A stretch of DNA of 64,000 nt, from positions 180,465,448 to 180,529,447 of the forward strand of contig JAVHZZ010000005.1 of the NCBI GenBank assembly GCA_036250195.1, given 5' to 3'. The notes below the pieces were generated by a model. It was not told the origin of the DNA, did not search any database, and saw only the letters and a list, made by a program, of their open reading frames with translations. Origin of the DNA: Mixophyes australis (taxonomy: Eukaryota; Chordata; Amphibia; Anura; Limnodynastidae). The number at the start of each line of letters is the position of its first letter. The stretch's first letter is position 1. A program made the translations under genes and the position numbers. Of the stretch, positions 32,717 to 43,804 are shown one piece after another.

Positions 32717-33113
32717 AGGTGGGTACACACTACAGTAATTTAATGCAATTATCATGCAGTTCACACGATAATCAACCTTTTGGTCAGATATTGCATTAGT
32801 GTATACTCTCTCATGTTCATGTTTCATCACACCAAAGCACATATCATTTCATTTTGTTTTCTAAAGTTCCTAAAAATCACGATCAACTATGGAACCCTGA
32901 TAGTCAAATGTGGAAGTGTGTAGACAGAGCTCTATAGAGTGTGCAGAGTCATGATCTTTTCAGCAGATTTTTATTAGAGATGAAGAGCACAGATCTGAAG
33001 GGAAATTGTGTATAGTGTCTACACATATATTTACATGCTCATCTAGACTTTGTCATTGGTAAAATCGTTAGAGAATGGCATTTGTAGTATTTTTCTGTAG
33101 AGTGTACCCAGCT
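32717..33113. mobile_element. MITE with TAA target duplication
   Basis: The left end AGGTGGGTACACACTAC is inverted at the right end as GTAGAGTGTACCCAGCT, and both sides carry TAA (32714-32716 and 33114-33116). It is about 397 bp with no coding capacity. A 3-bp TWA duplication suggests PIF/Harbinger. Confidence 0.8.
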
Positions 33114-35212
33114 TAAGTATTGACTGAACTGTGTAGAGGGTTTGTAATCAGACTGAATAGCCTAGGGGGGTTAAGAGGTTTGGCAATTTAATAAGCTTGC
33201 TTAAAGAGGTGAATTTTTAAGAAACACTTGAGGACTTAGAGGCTAGCCTTTATGAGGGAGGGGAGTCTACAAAGTCTTGTATTTTGCAATGGGAACAAGT
33301 AATCAGTGTGGAAAAGAGACACAGTTGGCCAGAGTAGAAGGGTAAAGTTGGGAGATATATTGTGGAGACATGCATTTTGGTGAAGTTTTATTAATGGACA
33401 TGTAAGTTTGTAGAAATATTTTATATTTTAGATCTAAGGCTCTCACCTTATTTCCTGTCCCTTAAAGTAGAAATCGCACATAAACCTTTTTTTTAAGCAC
33501 CAACTCTTTAACATGACGCTGTACTTCTGTAGCTCTATGTACAGTTTTCAAAATTGGTGTGTCCTAGACAACATAGCTGCCACTGCACAAAAAAGAGTGT
33601 CCAACAAATGGAAATATTTGTTTTCTGCTGTAGCACAGGAGAGTATAACCTGATCTCTGTGAGAGACAGTCAGTTACAGTTACCAGTGTGATTTGTGATG
33701 AAGAAACACACCTCATTTTTAGAGGAGATTGCAGCTTAAACTTGACTTTCACCTCTTAACCTAACAGTCCAGTCCCCACCCTGAGTTTAAGATTTACTGA
33801 AAAAACAGATACTTAAATATTTTATCTAACACCAAGCTGTCCTTTGTGTTCAGAGGTTCATCATGATGCCAGTTAAGAGTAAGTTACATCACTGTATTTG
33901 AAGTTTTCATACTTAGAAAGGAGAGGTTCTGTCACCTTGCATGGCCAAAGAAGTGAACTACACATGTGCATAAAGTCTGCATCAGTATTGATTAGCTGAC
34001 TCTGAACAGTCTACCAATTATTTCAGACCACTTCGCCACCCTGCTAAAATTACCCCAGTCATCTTAAGTGCCTGTTTGAACCTTTGAAAGGATTAAGAAC
34101 CTATGTGTTGGCTCTGTAAAAAGAGCACTGGCTGGCAGTCCATAGTGTTACTGTTATTGTGTTTGTGTGTGTTGCCCAATAAGATCTAGGAAAATTCCTT
34201 ACAGGCAGATCAGTGTAGGCTGAGGCAATGTTACCTTCTGTGATGACATGATGAGTAGCAGGTGGATAACTTGAAAGATAGAGTGTGATTCTGGTCTTGT
34301 GGGACATGTTCTGTTTGCAGTTTGTGAACTGAAAGATCTGTGTACATCTTGGAACACCTCAGTAAATATTCCCTCTTTTCGCAAAGAGCTTTGTGTGTCC
34401 GTTTTGTCCTAATGGCCACAACCAAATCACAGGCCACCTTGTGTTAATTGATGTCAGTGGTGGGAATAGGACAAATGAATGTGTAACAGAAACTAGGCAC
34501 ATTGCCCAGTGTGTCCGTCTACCTAACCTCAGCTCCAGCTAGTGCCGATCAGCATAGAGCAACCTTGGGAGAATGACAACTGGATCACTACCCTACTATC
34601 GGAGGCCTTTGAAGAATATGCTGCACCTTCTGAGCCATATGATGACAAAGAACAGGCCACCAGGCTAGAAGACTTGCCCTGTTTCTCCTAGGAAGGCTTT
34701 TGCAATTCCAGTTTACAACCGATGCAGAGAAAAGAGGATTGGGCTAGATGGTCACAGAAGGGGTAACCTTGAAAAAGGCTGCTACCTTATGCTGGCTAGG
34801 AACATCCTGTAGCTGGAGATCCCATGGGAAAGGCCAAATAAGCCAGACTAGGCCTTCTTTCTGTGGCTCCCTTAAGTTTGAGGCTAACTTTGAGCACTGT
34901 ATAGCCAATTTGTTCTTGTAAGCCACTTTGTTGCTTTAAGCAACTTTGTTCCTTGGGCCCTTTGAGTCTAACTGTGAGGCCCATGCACTAACTCCTTGTT
35001 GGGCCGAGTACCCAAATAAAAAAAAAAGCAAGTTACTTTCAAGTCAGACCGATGCATTAAGACTGTTGCACAGGACCTGTAATGTTTTAGGATGATTATG
35101 CCACAAACCAATCATCAGGATGTTCATAAGCACATTGCATCCAAAAACGTATAACCAGTTCTATCTCTAAGCTCTAGTTCTAAAAAATGTATTGTTTTGG
35201 AAATATACAATA
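33114..35212. other. Unassigned sequence in the FARS2 intron
   Basis: About 2.1 kb without a recognisable gene, RNA or element. It is slightly GC-richer near 34450-34760, where translations carry several stops and no family signature. Confidence 0.45.
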
Positions 35213-36041
35213 CATCAATCAGCCATAACATTTACACCACTGGCAAGTGAAGTGAGTAACATTGATTATCTTATTACAATGACAACTATCAAGGGGTGGG
35301 ATACATTAATCACTTGGTCTATTGGAAGCAGAAAAAATGGGCAAGCTTAAGAATCTGAGTGACTTTGATAAGTGTTAAATTTGATGGCTAGACGACTGGG
35401 TCTACAAAAAGGCAAGACTTGTGGGGTGTCCCCGGTAAGCAGTGGTTAGTACCTACTAAAAGTGGTCCAAGGAAGGACAACCAGTGAACCAGCGACAGGG
35501 TCATGGGTGTCCAAGGCTCATTGATGCGTGTGGGAAGCGAAGGCTAGCCTGTCTAGTCTAAACCTATAGAAGAGCTACTGTAGTACAAATTGCTGAGAAA
35601 GTTAATGCTGGCTATCATTGAAAGGTGGCAGAACACACAGTGCATCATAGTTTGCTGCGTATTGTGCTGCGTAGCCGCAGACCGGTAAAAGTGCCCATGA
35701 AGACCCCTTGTCCACCACCGAAAGCGCCAACAATGCGCACTTGAGCATCAGAACTGGACCATGGAGCAATAGAAGAAGGTGGCCTGGTCTGATGAATCAC
35801 ATTTTATTTTACATCATGTGGATGGGGTGTGCTGGAAAAAAAAGTCCAAGCCAAGGAGAACCCACCTCGCAAATTGCAGGACTTAAAGGATCTGCTGCCA
35901 ACGTCTTGGTGCCAGAGATACCACAGGACACTTTCAGAAGTCTTGTGGAATCCATGCCTCCACAGATCAAAGCTGCTTTGGCGGCACAAGGAGGCCCTAC
36001 ACAATATTGGGAGATGGTAGTAATGTTGTGTCTGATCAATG
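35213..36041 (+). mobile_element. Internally deleted Tc1-like transposon
   Basis: The left end CATCAATCAGCCATAACATT is inverted at the right end as AATGTTGTGTCTGATCAATG, and TA flanks both sides (35211-35212 and 36042-36043). Interrupted frames encode KWSKEGQPVNQRQGHGCPR, then EKVNAGYH, VAEHTVHHSLLRIVLRSRRP and WPGLMNHILFYIMW, from the N-terminal to the start of the catalytic domain of a Tc1-type transposase. The remainder, including the last catalytic residues, is missing. At 829 bp it is about half the usual length. Confidence 0.85.
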
Positions 36042-36415
36042 TATATCTTACATTTTGCATTTTTTTTCAACTGTTATACTTGTATAAATCTCTATGTTAT
36101 GTATTTATGAAGATGGTCTATTCTGTAATATCAAGCTCTAAAAACATGAATAATCTCAGTAGTTAACAGATATTCCCATTTAGAAAGAATTATGTACTCC
36201 CTGTTATCTTTATTTTTTTGTCTCCTATTCATCCTTGCCCAGTGGTGGTAAAAATCTAACATTTGAAATACAGTTTGAATTCATTAAAATGCTTTTCAGA
36301 TTACAGTGGACTAAGGAATAATCAGTGAAAAAAAAAAGTTTGTGCTTTTTGTTTTCCTTGGAATTTGATGGTGGATAAAGGCCTGTTTACAATGTATTTT
36401 TGTACTTTTCCTCAG

Positions 36416-36547
36416 GATTGAAAATCAGATGGGTAGACTGCTACTTCCCCTTTACTCACCCTTCATTTGAGATGGAGATTGAGTTTCAAGGAGAATGGAT
36501 GGAAGTCCTGGGATGTGGTGTCATGGAACAGCAGCTGGTGAATTCAG
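36416..36547 (+). CDS. FARS2: FARS2 internal coding exon (phenylalanine-binding region)
   Basis: This 132-nt exon encodes [17 protein letters not shown] and then [15 protein letters not shown]. The first segment is the aromatic phenylalanine-binding pocket of mitochondrial PheRS; the second is the strand region leading to class II motif 3. The acceptor CAG is at 36413-36415 after a pyrimidine tract. The donor GTAAGA starts at 36548, and the exon enters and leaves in phase 1. The next exon, with motif 3 and the C-terminal anticodon-binding domain, is not found in the remaining 27.4 kb, so the following intron is at least that long. FARS2 is known to span a very large locus in vertebrates. Confidence 0.95.
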
Positions 36548-38759
36548 GTAAGAAAAAGATTGCTTATTACATCATGTAAATATGTACTTTAAAATTGTGT
36601 GAGAGTATTTCAGACATCCCTTTATATATTGTTCTTAAAAATAAAGTAGAAGATAAAGAAGTAAGCAGTCATGATTTATAAGAAAAAATGTTTGTTGTGA
36701 TTTAAATACCCTTGATTTTATTATAACTTCTGTACACAAAAGAACAACTTCAGTCATAATAATGTTTTTATAGTGAACCCTTCACCACCCAGCATAGCGG
36801 TTTTGGTCCTGGACATTTGCAGCTACACAATCTGCGGCTACTGTCACAAAATTGTGTCAAAAGCATTGATATTGAAAATTCTCCTAACAGGTCATTACCA
36901 ATATATAGAGTAAGATTGGTGCAGGGAGAGTGTGTGAGTATCTCCTGAATGGGATAGCTATCTGTGGAGGGTTTACAATAAACATATTGGACATACATTG
37001 TCTGTGCCAAGTACAACCCTGAGGAAATTGAGTGCCACAATGGAGGACCTGGTTTGAAGAGTATGGGGCAGAAGAACATTCTGTCGATCTGCTTTCCATT
37101 AATCACCCTGTTGCTCACATTTGCTTAACTAGTACCATTTGAAAATCCTGTACACACTGAAAAGGTGCTACAGAATGGCACTGTGTATGACAGATTCAAT
37201 AGAATAGAACTTTGCCCTCCACCTTCATATTTTTTGTGATATATAGACAAGAGGTTTTCTAGGAGTTCCTCTTAGCTAAGAATAAGAAAGTCAAAAGGGA
37301 ATATGTTTGCAAGGAACAAGGAGTGCAGACTGTATTTGAAAAATAACATTTCCATTTAAGTGTCCTTTAAAAGGGTTATCTAATTTTGAAGAGCTTTAAA
37401 CAGCCTGCAATGCACTAATGTTCCCTGCTGAGAAAATGAGCAGTTTTTGACACAGTCCTGCTCTCCATCTTTGGGTAAAATGGGAGTTGGTGGTCTTGCT
37501 CACCAGCAGTCCCCCTTATTTTCTGTATGAGAGGGTAGGCGTGGATATTTTACTAAGAAGGAGTTGTCCTAAAGGTGACAACCCCTTAAAAGTAAATTCA
37601 AGTAAGTATATTTATTTGTATAACTCCTCATTGTTGCACTTAATGAGCAAGTTGGTGTTAGTGTTAAATATTGTAAAGTGGACATGTATGTGTCTTTGTT
37701 TTCTTATAAAAGTTATTGATATATGTGAAACATGAACACACAGGCTTTGAAATTATAATATTTGAGCTGAGTTATAACATCAATGTCATGATTTGCATTA
37801 AGTGTGGGTATAACTAAAGGTACAGGTGTTTCGTAGGCACAGATTTACACTTTAATATATGCAAATATTTAAATTCAATATAAATTGTGGGTTTTAAATT
37901 ACCTTTTACAATTATGGTGTATACATATGCATTCATGACTCTTTTCTGTTCCAGACGGAATAAACTGTCAAACAGATGGTGCTTAGAAATGATTTGTATC
38001 TCTGATGCCATACTTGTAAATACAGTATGCATTGAATCCTATTTTGTGACCTTACTAAAATTTTAATATGTTTGTACTTTGTACAGTCTTCGGTCCATAC
38101 CCCACTATTTATTACAATTTCCTATTTGCTAGGCTGGTTTTGTAGCTTGGGAGTCTATTTAAAGCAGTCACTACTTTCTGTTTTAGCCCTTTGTCACTTC
38201 CCTTCCATTCAGTCGAATTTTTTCTTAATTATTTCTAAATGCTGCTGGTTTCAGCTTGTATCTTGGTACAGGAAGAACCCATTGTTTTTTTTTCAACTGT
38301 CATACTTGTAAAGTTTGAATTATTTAATACATGTGTATGTTTGTGCTATACTCCAAGCTGGGTAGATTTTGTTTGCTTAGAATTTGTTAAGTCCTCCTCT
38401 CAACTGTGTCAGGAGGATGAACATATGGCATGTGGAGACAAGAAGAGAACAGAATTACAAGTAAAAAGCATGAGCAACAACAAAAAAAAACAACAGTACG
38501 ATGAACGGCATCCGGGGCCTATAGCCAAGGACCAGTATGAGCATCCTGAGATCAACATAGTGAAGTAGAGAAAAAATATGATCAGTTCGTAGTAAAGCAA
38601 AGAGTGTGTAAGTCACGTTGAGAGCTTCAACAAGTAGAAGTATTTCAGACTCTGCGTCGGGAAGCCTTGGACCAGTCAGGACTCGGGTTGGTCTTGTGTC
38701 TGGATCCCGGAGAGCTAGCTTGCAAAGGGGCTAGTTCTCTGTCAAGGTTCACCTGAGAG
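36548..38759. other. FARS2 intron, mostly unassigned
   Basis: AT-rich. Around 36775-37130 there is a coding-like stretch with a few stops that I cannot assign. At 38580-38759, just left of the LTR, the reverse strand may be the leader of that retroelement. Confidence 0.45.
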
Positions 38760-39625
38760 TGTCACGAATCACTCTACGAGTTGAGTAATCAAAACCTGTT
38801 GTTAAGAGCTTCACCTATAGCAACCCCCTTTTCCATAGAACTAGATATGTTTGTTGGTACTCGGTTGTCCTCAGGACTTATTCTCGAGTGGTGATAACTC
38901 AACTTCAGTAGGTAGGCACCACAGATGACTTGACAGTGGGATGCTGAGCAGAGATACTGTATCTATGGTAACTATAATGCATGATACTCCTGGACCAGAT
39001 TAAGCAGAAACACTGAGTTAGCAACATGATGCAGTACCAACCTCCAACAGTATAACAGATTGGCAGTGTGGAGTAGAGAATGGTGTAGTACCAGATGTGG
39101 CCTGTGTGAGATGGAGCTAGTGAGCAGCACAGTGTCAGGGAAAATGCCGGAGCAAGATAGAGCAGTAAATTTGTACTGTGAAATACTGTTGACACAGGTG
39201 AGTCTGATGAAGCGGATAGCTGGCACCACGATCCTGCGGCTGGGAGGTGATCTCTCAGATGAAAAGGCAGAGTCCAAATCCAGGCAGCGGTCAGGGCCAC
39301 GAGCAAACAAGCCAGGTCAGAATTCAGGCAGAGGTCAGGGTCATGAGCAAACAAGCAAGGTCAGTATCCAGGCAGAAGTCACAACAGGCATCAATCAGGA
39401 AAACTGGCAAACTATACACAGAAACAGGAGCACAGAGAAGCAAGCGTGTGAACGCTATAACCCGCAAAGGCAGTGAAGCTGACAGGTATTTAAACCAGTA
39501 GTAGCCAATCAGGGCAGGTGTCAGATTGAGCTGCAGGGGAGAGGAGTACAGGTGATCACACCCAGGCTGAGAACAACACTGCAGCAGCCAAAAAGAAAAC
39601 AGCAGTTAGCTGCTGTTCCTAACAG
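38760..39625 (-). repeat. LTR of a retroelement, reverse orientation
   Basis: The + strand begins TGTCACGAATCACTC and ends TGCTGTTCCTAACA, so read on the - strand it starts TGTTAGGAACAGCAG and ends in GTGACA. A TATA-like TTTAAATACC lies on the - strand near 39490. It interrupts an L1 ORF1 frame at about 39630. No second LTR is seen. It is either a solo LTR or a 5' LTR with a short leader remnant on its left. Confidence 0.6.
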
Positions 39626-40400
39626 AGTGGCAGAGATTGTCGTTTTTTTCAAGAGCTTCATTGCATGCGCTCAGCGAAGCAATTTCAGACTTTAATTCGT
39701 TCACAGCTTTTGAAAGTTTTATGTTGAATGTGACCTTTATGCCTTCAAGAAGGCTTGTCATGATGGCCTGAGTTTGAGAATCAGTTTCGACAGCCGAAAA
39801 GGGAGAAGGAGGTGGCATTTCCAGGTGATCAGATTGTGAAAGTGAGGCTTTGCTTTTCGGTCCGAATAAGTTGACTGAAGAGTTGCTTGCTGGTTTCTTG
39901 TTCTTCTGATACATGGTGAGAAATGGAGTAGAAGGAAGTGGGAAGATTAGGAGAGGGAAGGGGTTCTGTACATCAGAATCAGCTAGTGGGTGAGGGGGGA
40001 ACGTGCAGTTTCCAGCATGTTGTAGCTTGATGGTTAGTGAGGTAACTCAGGGGAGGGAGCCTGCACTTACGCTCGGCAGGGTGACTACAGCAGCGAAAGT
40101 CCAATGCAGGAAACCCCAGTGAGCGGAAATCAGACAGATGACTGCTTCAGGGCACTAGAGCAACCTGAAAGGAGGTCAACCGTATAGCATATAGCGTGGA
40201 GAAACTGGGAAAGCCTTCCAGGATAACTGGTTGAAAACAGGTAGGTTAGGCAGGCCCAGTGGTAGTACGAGTTCCTAGAAGCGCCAGAGAGGCTGAGGGC
40301 AGGGATCCCGATAGATGGCATCCTTGCTCACCACATGTTATTTGCAGTAAAAAGAAGGAGCTCTATCGATGAGGCTGCCCGGAGGTAGTTCGGGTTCTGA
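39626..40400 (-). pseudogene. L1 LINE 5' region with the start of ORF1
   Basis: A reverse-strand frame starts at 39914 (MYQKNKKPASNSS), then SQTQAIMTSLLEGIKVTF and NELKSEIASLSACNEALEKN. The Lys/Ser-rich head and following coiled coil are typical of the L1 ORF1 nucleic-acid-binding protein N-terminus. The frame runs into the LTR at about 39630. The GC-richer 39915-40400 would be the 5' UTR. It could belong to the same L1 family as the other fragments here. Confidence 0.55.
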
Positions 40401-41356
40401 TGGCACCAAATCGATCCTATGGCTTCTGCCGTGGAGCAGGCCTCATATGTGCTGAGATGGTTATAGGTGTCAGATCTTTGCTGGCGTTCACCCAGGATGT
40501 GCCCAGTGAATCAGGCACTCTATTTACCATAACTTGTCATTATAGTCCCAAAGGAAATAATAGTCTACTGAAAGGGAAGTTGTAACCTGAATTATTAGCT
40601 TAAATTCAAGAAGCTTTTTCTACTTTAACAAAAGTTACTCTGACTCGTATGTTGAGACTGTCTGAAATCATAGCCTAGTACAGAAGTGATAATGTTACTT
40701 TGTTTATCATACTGCAATTTGAAGCTCTCGTTTCTTAGATTGTGTCTGAGAGGTATATTATTCAAGCATATCACCAAAAATAGAATATATAGGATGAGGA
40801 AATGCTGGATATATTACTTTGTTGACAATAGGGTCTGTCAGCCCCGGCCAGTAACATCTCTTTGTAAGCCTGAGACAATGATTTACACCCTGATTTCAAC
40901 AGTCTTCCCTTAGAGGACAGGTGCCCTATTTTTAACATTTTGAATGTGAAAATCCATCACACAGATGAGGGCTATAAACTATATGGATTCTGCATTAATG
41001 TTTTTCAAATTAATTCTACATTGGCTTGATAGAGACAAGCTAACATCTTCCTATACATTAAAATGGTCATCAAGTGAAGTGTTGCTAACCTCTTACTATT
41101 TTGATATTGCGTGAAGACAAAACAGCAATGCAGCAAATTCCTGTTGGCAAACAGAACCTTTGGTGCAGCATTCACAAGAAAGCTACAATTGGATGAAGAT
41201 CCTGTACGATGTGTGTCACCTTTGGATCAGGCCTTCATTTTACATGACTGGATTGTCAGATTGGTAGTAATTCATTCAAAGCAATTAGGGATTCGCTCCT
41301 TACCCATTTATTTTCTCTAATTTATAACTTTGCAAGACTATCTATATCGTTATGTT
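40401..41356. other. Unassigned intronic sequence
   Basis: AT-rich, no gene or repeat family recognised. Confidence 0.5.
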
Positions 41357-41759
41357 TGTATTGTCGCTACCGATAAATATTGTCCAATGCGATAAACGTG
41401 GTTCCAATGTACAAAGAGATTTAATAGCAAAAGATAGCAGAATTACAGCAAACCATGATGATTCATAACAAGATACAACAAATTACGCATGCGCCCCTGT
41501 GCCCAGGTTCAGATTCAGTCTTGAAGTATGCAGTCAAAGAGAATTAATACTGGTCCAGGGGCTTCTTATATACAGTTTGAGTTAACATAAACCGAGATGG
41601 TGTCACAAATATACACAGATAACAGAACGTTTTCCATTGGTCCAGGGTTTAAGATGTTCCAGTAGACTGTTGGTCATAGGTGAGTTCATTTGATCTCTCT
41701 ACAAAGGAGGGGGCAGCTTACTCCAACTGTTGCATACGTGTTTTCCTGCGAAAAAAACA
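41357..41759 (-). repeat. Solo LTR with retrovirus-like promoter layout
   Basis: The + strand runs TGTATTGTCGCTACCG to GCGAAAAAAACA. On the - strand, CTGTATATAAGAAGCCCC gives a TATA box near 41575 and an ATTAAA polyadenylation-type signal near 41430, followed by a short U5 ending in CA. No internal genes accompany it. Confidence 0.55.
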
Positions 41760-42019
41760 TTTTAAACTGACCCATAAACAAAGTGCTTTTGAGTATTAAT
41801 CTCATACCATTCATGACTTGCAATCTCTAGGTGTGATCGCTAATCTATTGACACCGGATTTCAGCTGGTAAAATATAGATTGATATGAGAACAAACTCCA
41901 CACATTTCTGAGGGCCTGAACCATAATTACCTTTGCTGTAGTGTTATCTATGTATAAATAGTCTCTAATACATTTACTAATAAATAAATGGGAATTGGAA
42001 CATTAATAAATGTGTACTA
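41760..42019. other. Short unassigned spacer
   Basis: AT-rich spacer between the solo LTR and the Penelope-like element. Nothing is recognised in it. Confidence 0.5.
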
Positions 42020-42952
42020 TTGGAAAAAAGAAAGAGAGAAAACAGGGCGCCTAATAGTGCAGTGTTTAAGAACACCTGGTCACCCCAACACCTAGTGACG
42101 TATGTGTACAGATGGATGTGGGCAAGAGGCCCATATCAGATTCCCATAAGTTATATGAAGGTTCCTTCAATGGTTCCTTGTCACTTCAAATATGAGAGCA
42201 AATAATACCAACGATAGTGTAATATCATCAGATAAAGGTGAGGCTCCACACCCCACCACACACATCGTATGTTGAATATTTTGATATGCGCACTGAACCA
42301 AATGAGAAGCCTAATGTCCTGTCAAAGCTGCTAGATATATAACTAGGTGATCCAAAGTTGTTAAAAATGTTCTATCAAAAGAGGGGAGGGGTTTGTATCA
42401 AGCGCTAAGGACAGTAGATAGGACAAATATTGTATGTAGACAGGCTATTAAAATAAACAAACTTTACTTATATTGCTCTGATAAAACAAACAAAATTGAT
42501 CCAAAAGGAAGATACATAGTCATGTGAACATGATCAACAAAAATCAAGATATAACAACATAAATGGGATGCACCGAATGACAGGGCACAGATGAAAGGTC
42601 TCCCAATTGATATTCTGTCTAAAGAATATATAATGTCCTGAATAAATAAAAAAATCCAAAGATGGATTGTATTTCCTATTCCACCAAAATGAATCTGGGC
42701 TGGTATTTTCCGGAATTAAAGTAAAAATAAAAGTAAAAATAGTTCTAAACATAGACCAAAGCAAGAGTTCAGGGTTGTAGGCAAATAACGCCCAAGGTAC
42801 TTGGGGTATGGTGGAGGCAAGGTGTCGGATCTCCATTTGATGTGGTCCTGCGAGAAGTCTAACCAATCCTTAGTGGCCGTAACTTGTGGTTTGATCGATC
42901 GCTGGCGTGAGTTCCACCACAGAACGCAGGCTATTTCCTGTTTTCTATATGC

Positions 42953-42999
42953 AAATGTCCCGACCGGTTTCGTGACCGTTGTGACTTTATCAAGGAATG
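42953..42999 (-). ncRNA. Hammerhead-ribozyme-like motif, 3' side of the Penelope element
   Basis: On the - strand: CATTCC, core TTGATAA, stem II GTCAC/loop AACG/GTCAC (one mismatch), GAAA, the palindrome ACCGGT as stem III, C at the cleavage site, and GGGA pairing with the 5' TTCC. The core differs from CUGAUGA at C3 and G8. Confidence 0.55.
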
Positions 43000-43804
43000 T
43001 ATCATTAGTGTCCTATTCCTTCTTTTATGTAATGCCAGTAAACAATTGCAGTGAGTTTGATTGGTTACAGTTTTCATATTGGAAGTCTTATCTATAGTTT
43101 TGCCTGAGAGACTGCTGTGACCTCCGATCTTAACAAAGTGCAAAAATATCATGAAGAAAAACATTTGACACTTAACCAGAATAAATTGAAATACAATTTG
43201 CATAACTTATCTAACATGATTACGTGTTAATATGACTAATACGAAGTAATATATGCATATCACTGATGTTAACAGGCCAAAAGAATGAGATAGAAGGTAA
43301 GAATCCCTCAATAATAAACATGTACAGTGAGACAACAAATATAATATCGTCTATAATGCCCTATAATTTTGTTGAAAATGAGGATTACAAAAAAAAAACC
43401 TAGCCTGACATTCTGAACAGGTAAATATTATGAATGAATGTATATCTCCCATAATTCCTGTAGCTTTAAAGGTGAGGTCTTGCCTAGTTCTCAAAAAGGA
43501 AGGGGGGAGTGTTGTGATAAGTAGATTTGAGGGGGGGATAAAAAAAGGTTCTTCTCCTTATATATAACTGTATTAATAGCCTCCTATGGATGAGTACACT
43601 TCAGGTGGGCAATGGGCAGGCTGGGTAGTGAGGAATTCCCATATCTCTGGTTATCTACAGTACCGGATATTCTCCTGCTTTTTACGGGCAGGGTGCTAAT
43701 CTGGCCCACCCCGTTTGGCTTCCAAGATCGGAAGGGTTTTGGCTAGTGGTCAGGTGGTTTGACCGTAGTCTCCAGAGGTGGGTCACCATCCTCCCACTCT
43801 GTTC

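Larger units (their letters stand above)
32368..36415 (+). other. FARS2 intron, about 4.0 kb
   Basis: GT-AG intron between the two later FARS2 exons, phase 1. It contains a TAA-flanked MITE at 32717-33113 and a deleted Tc1-like element at 35213-36041. The rest, including 33114-35212, is unassigned AT-rich sequence with only short spurious reading frames. Confidence 0.85.
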
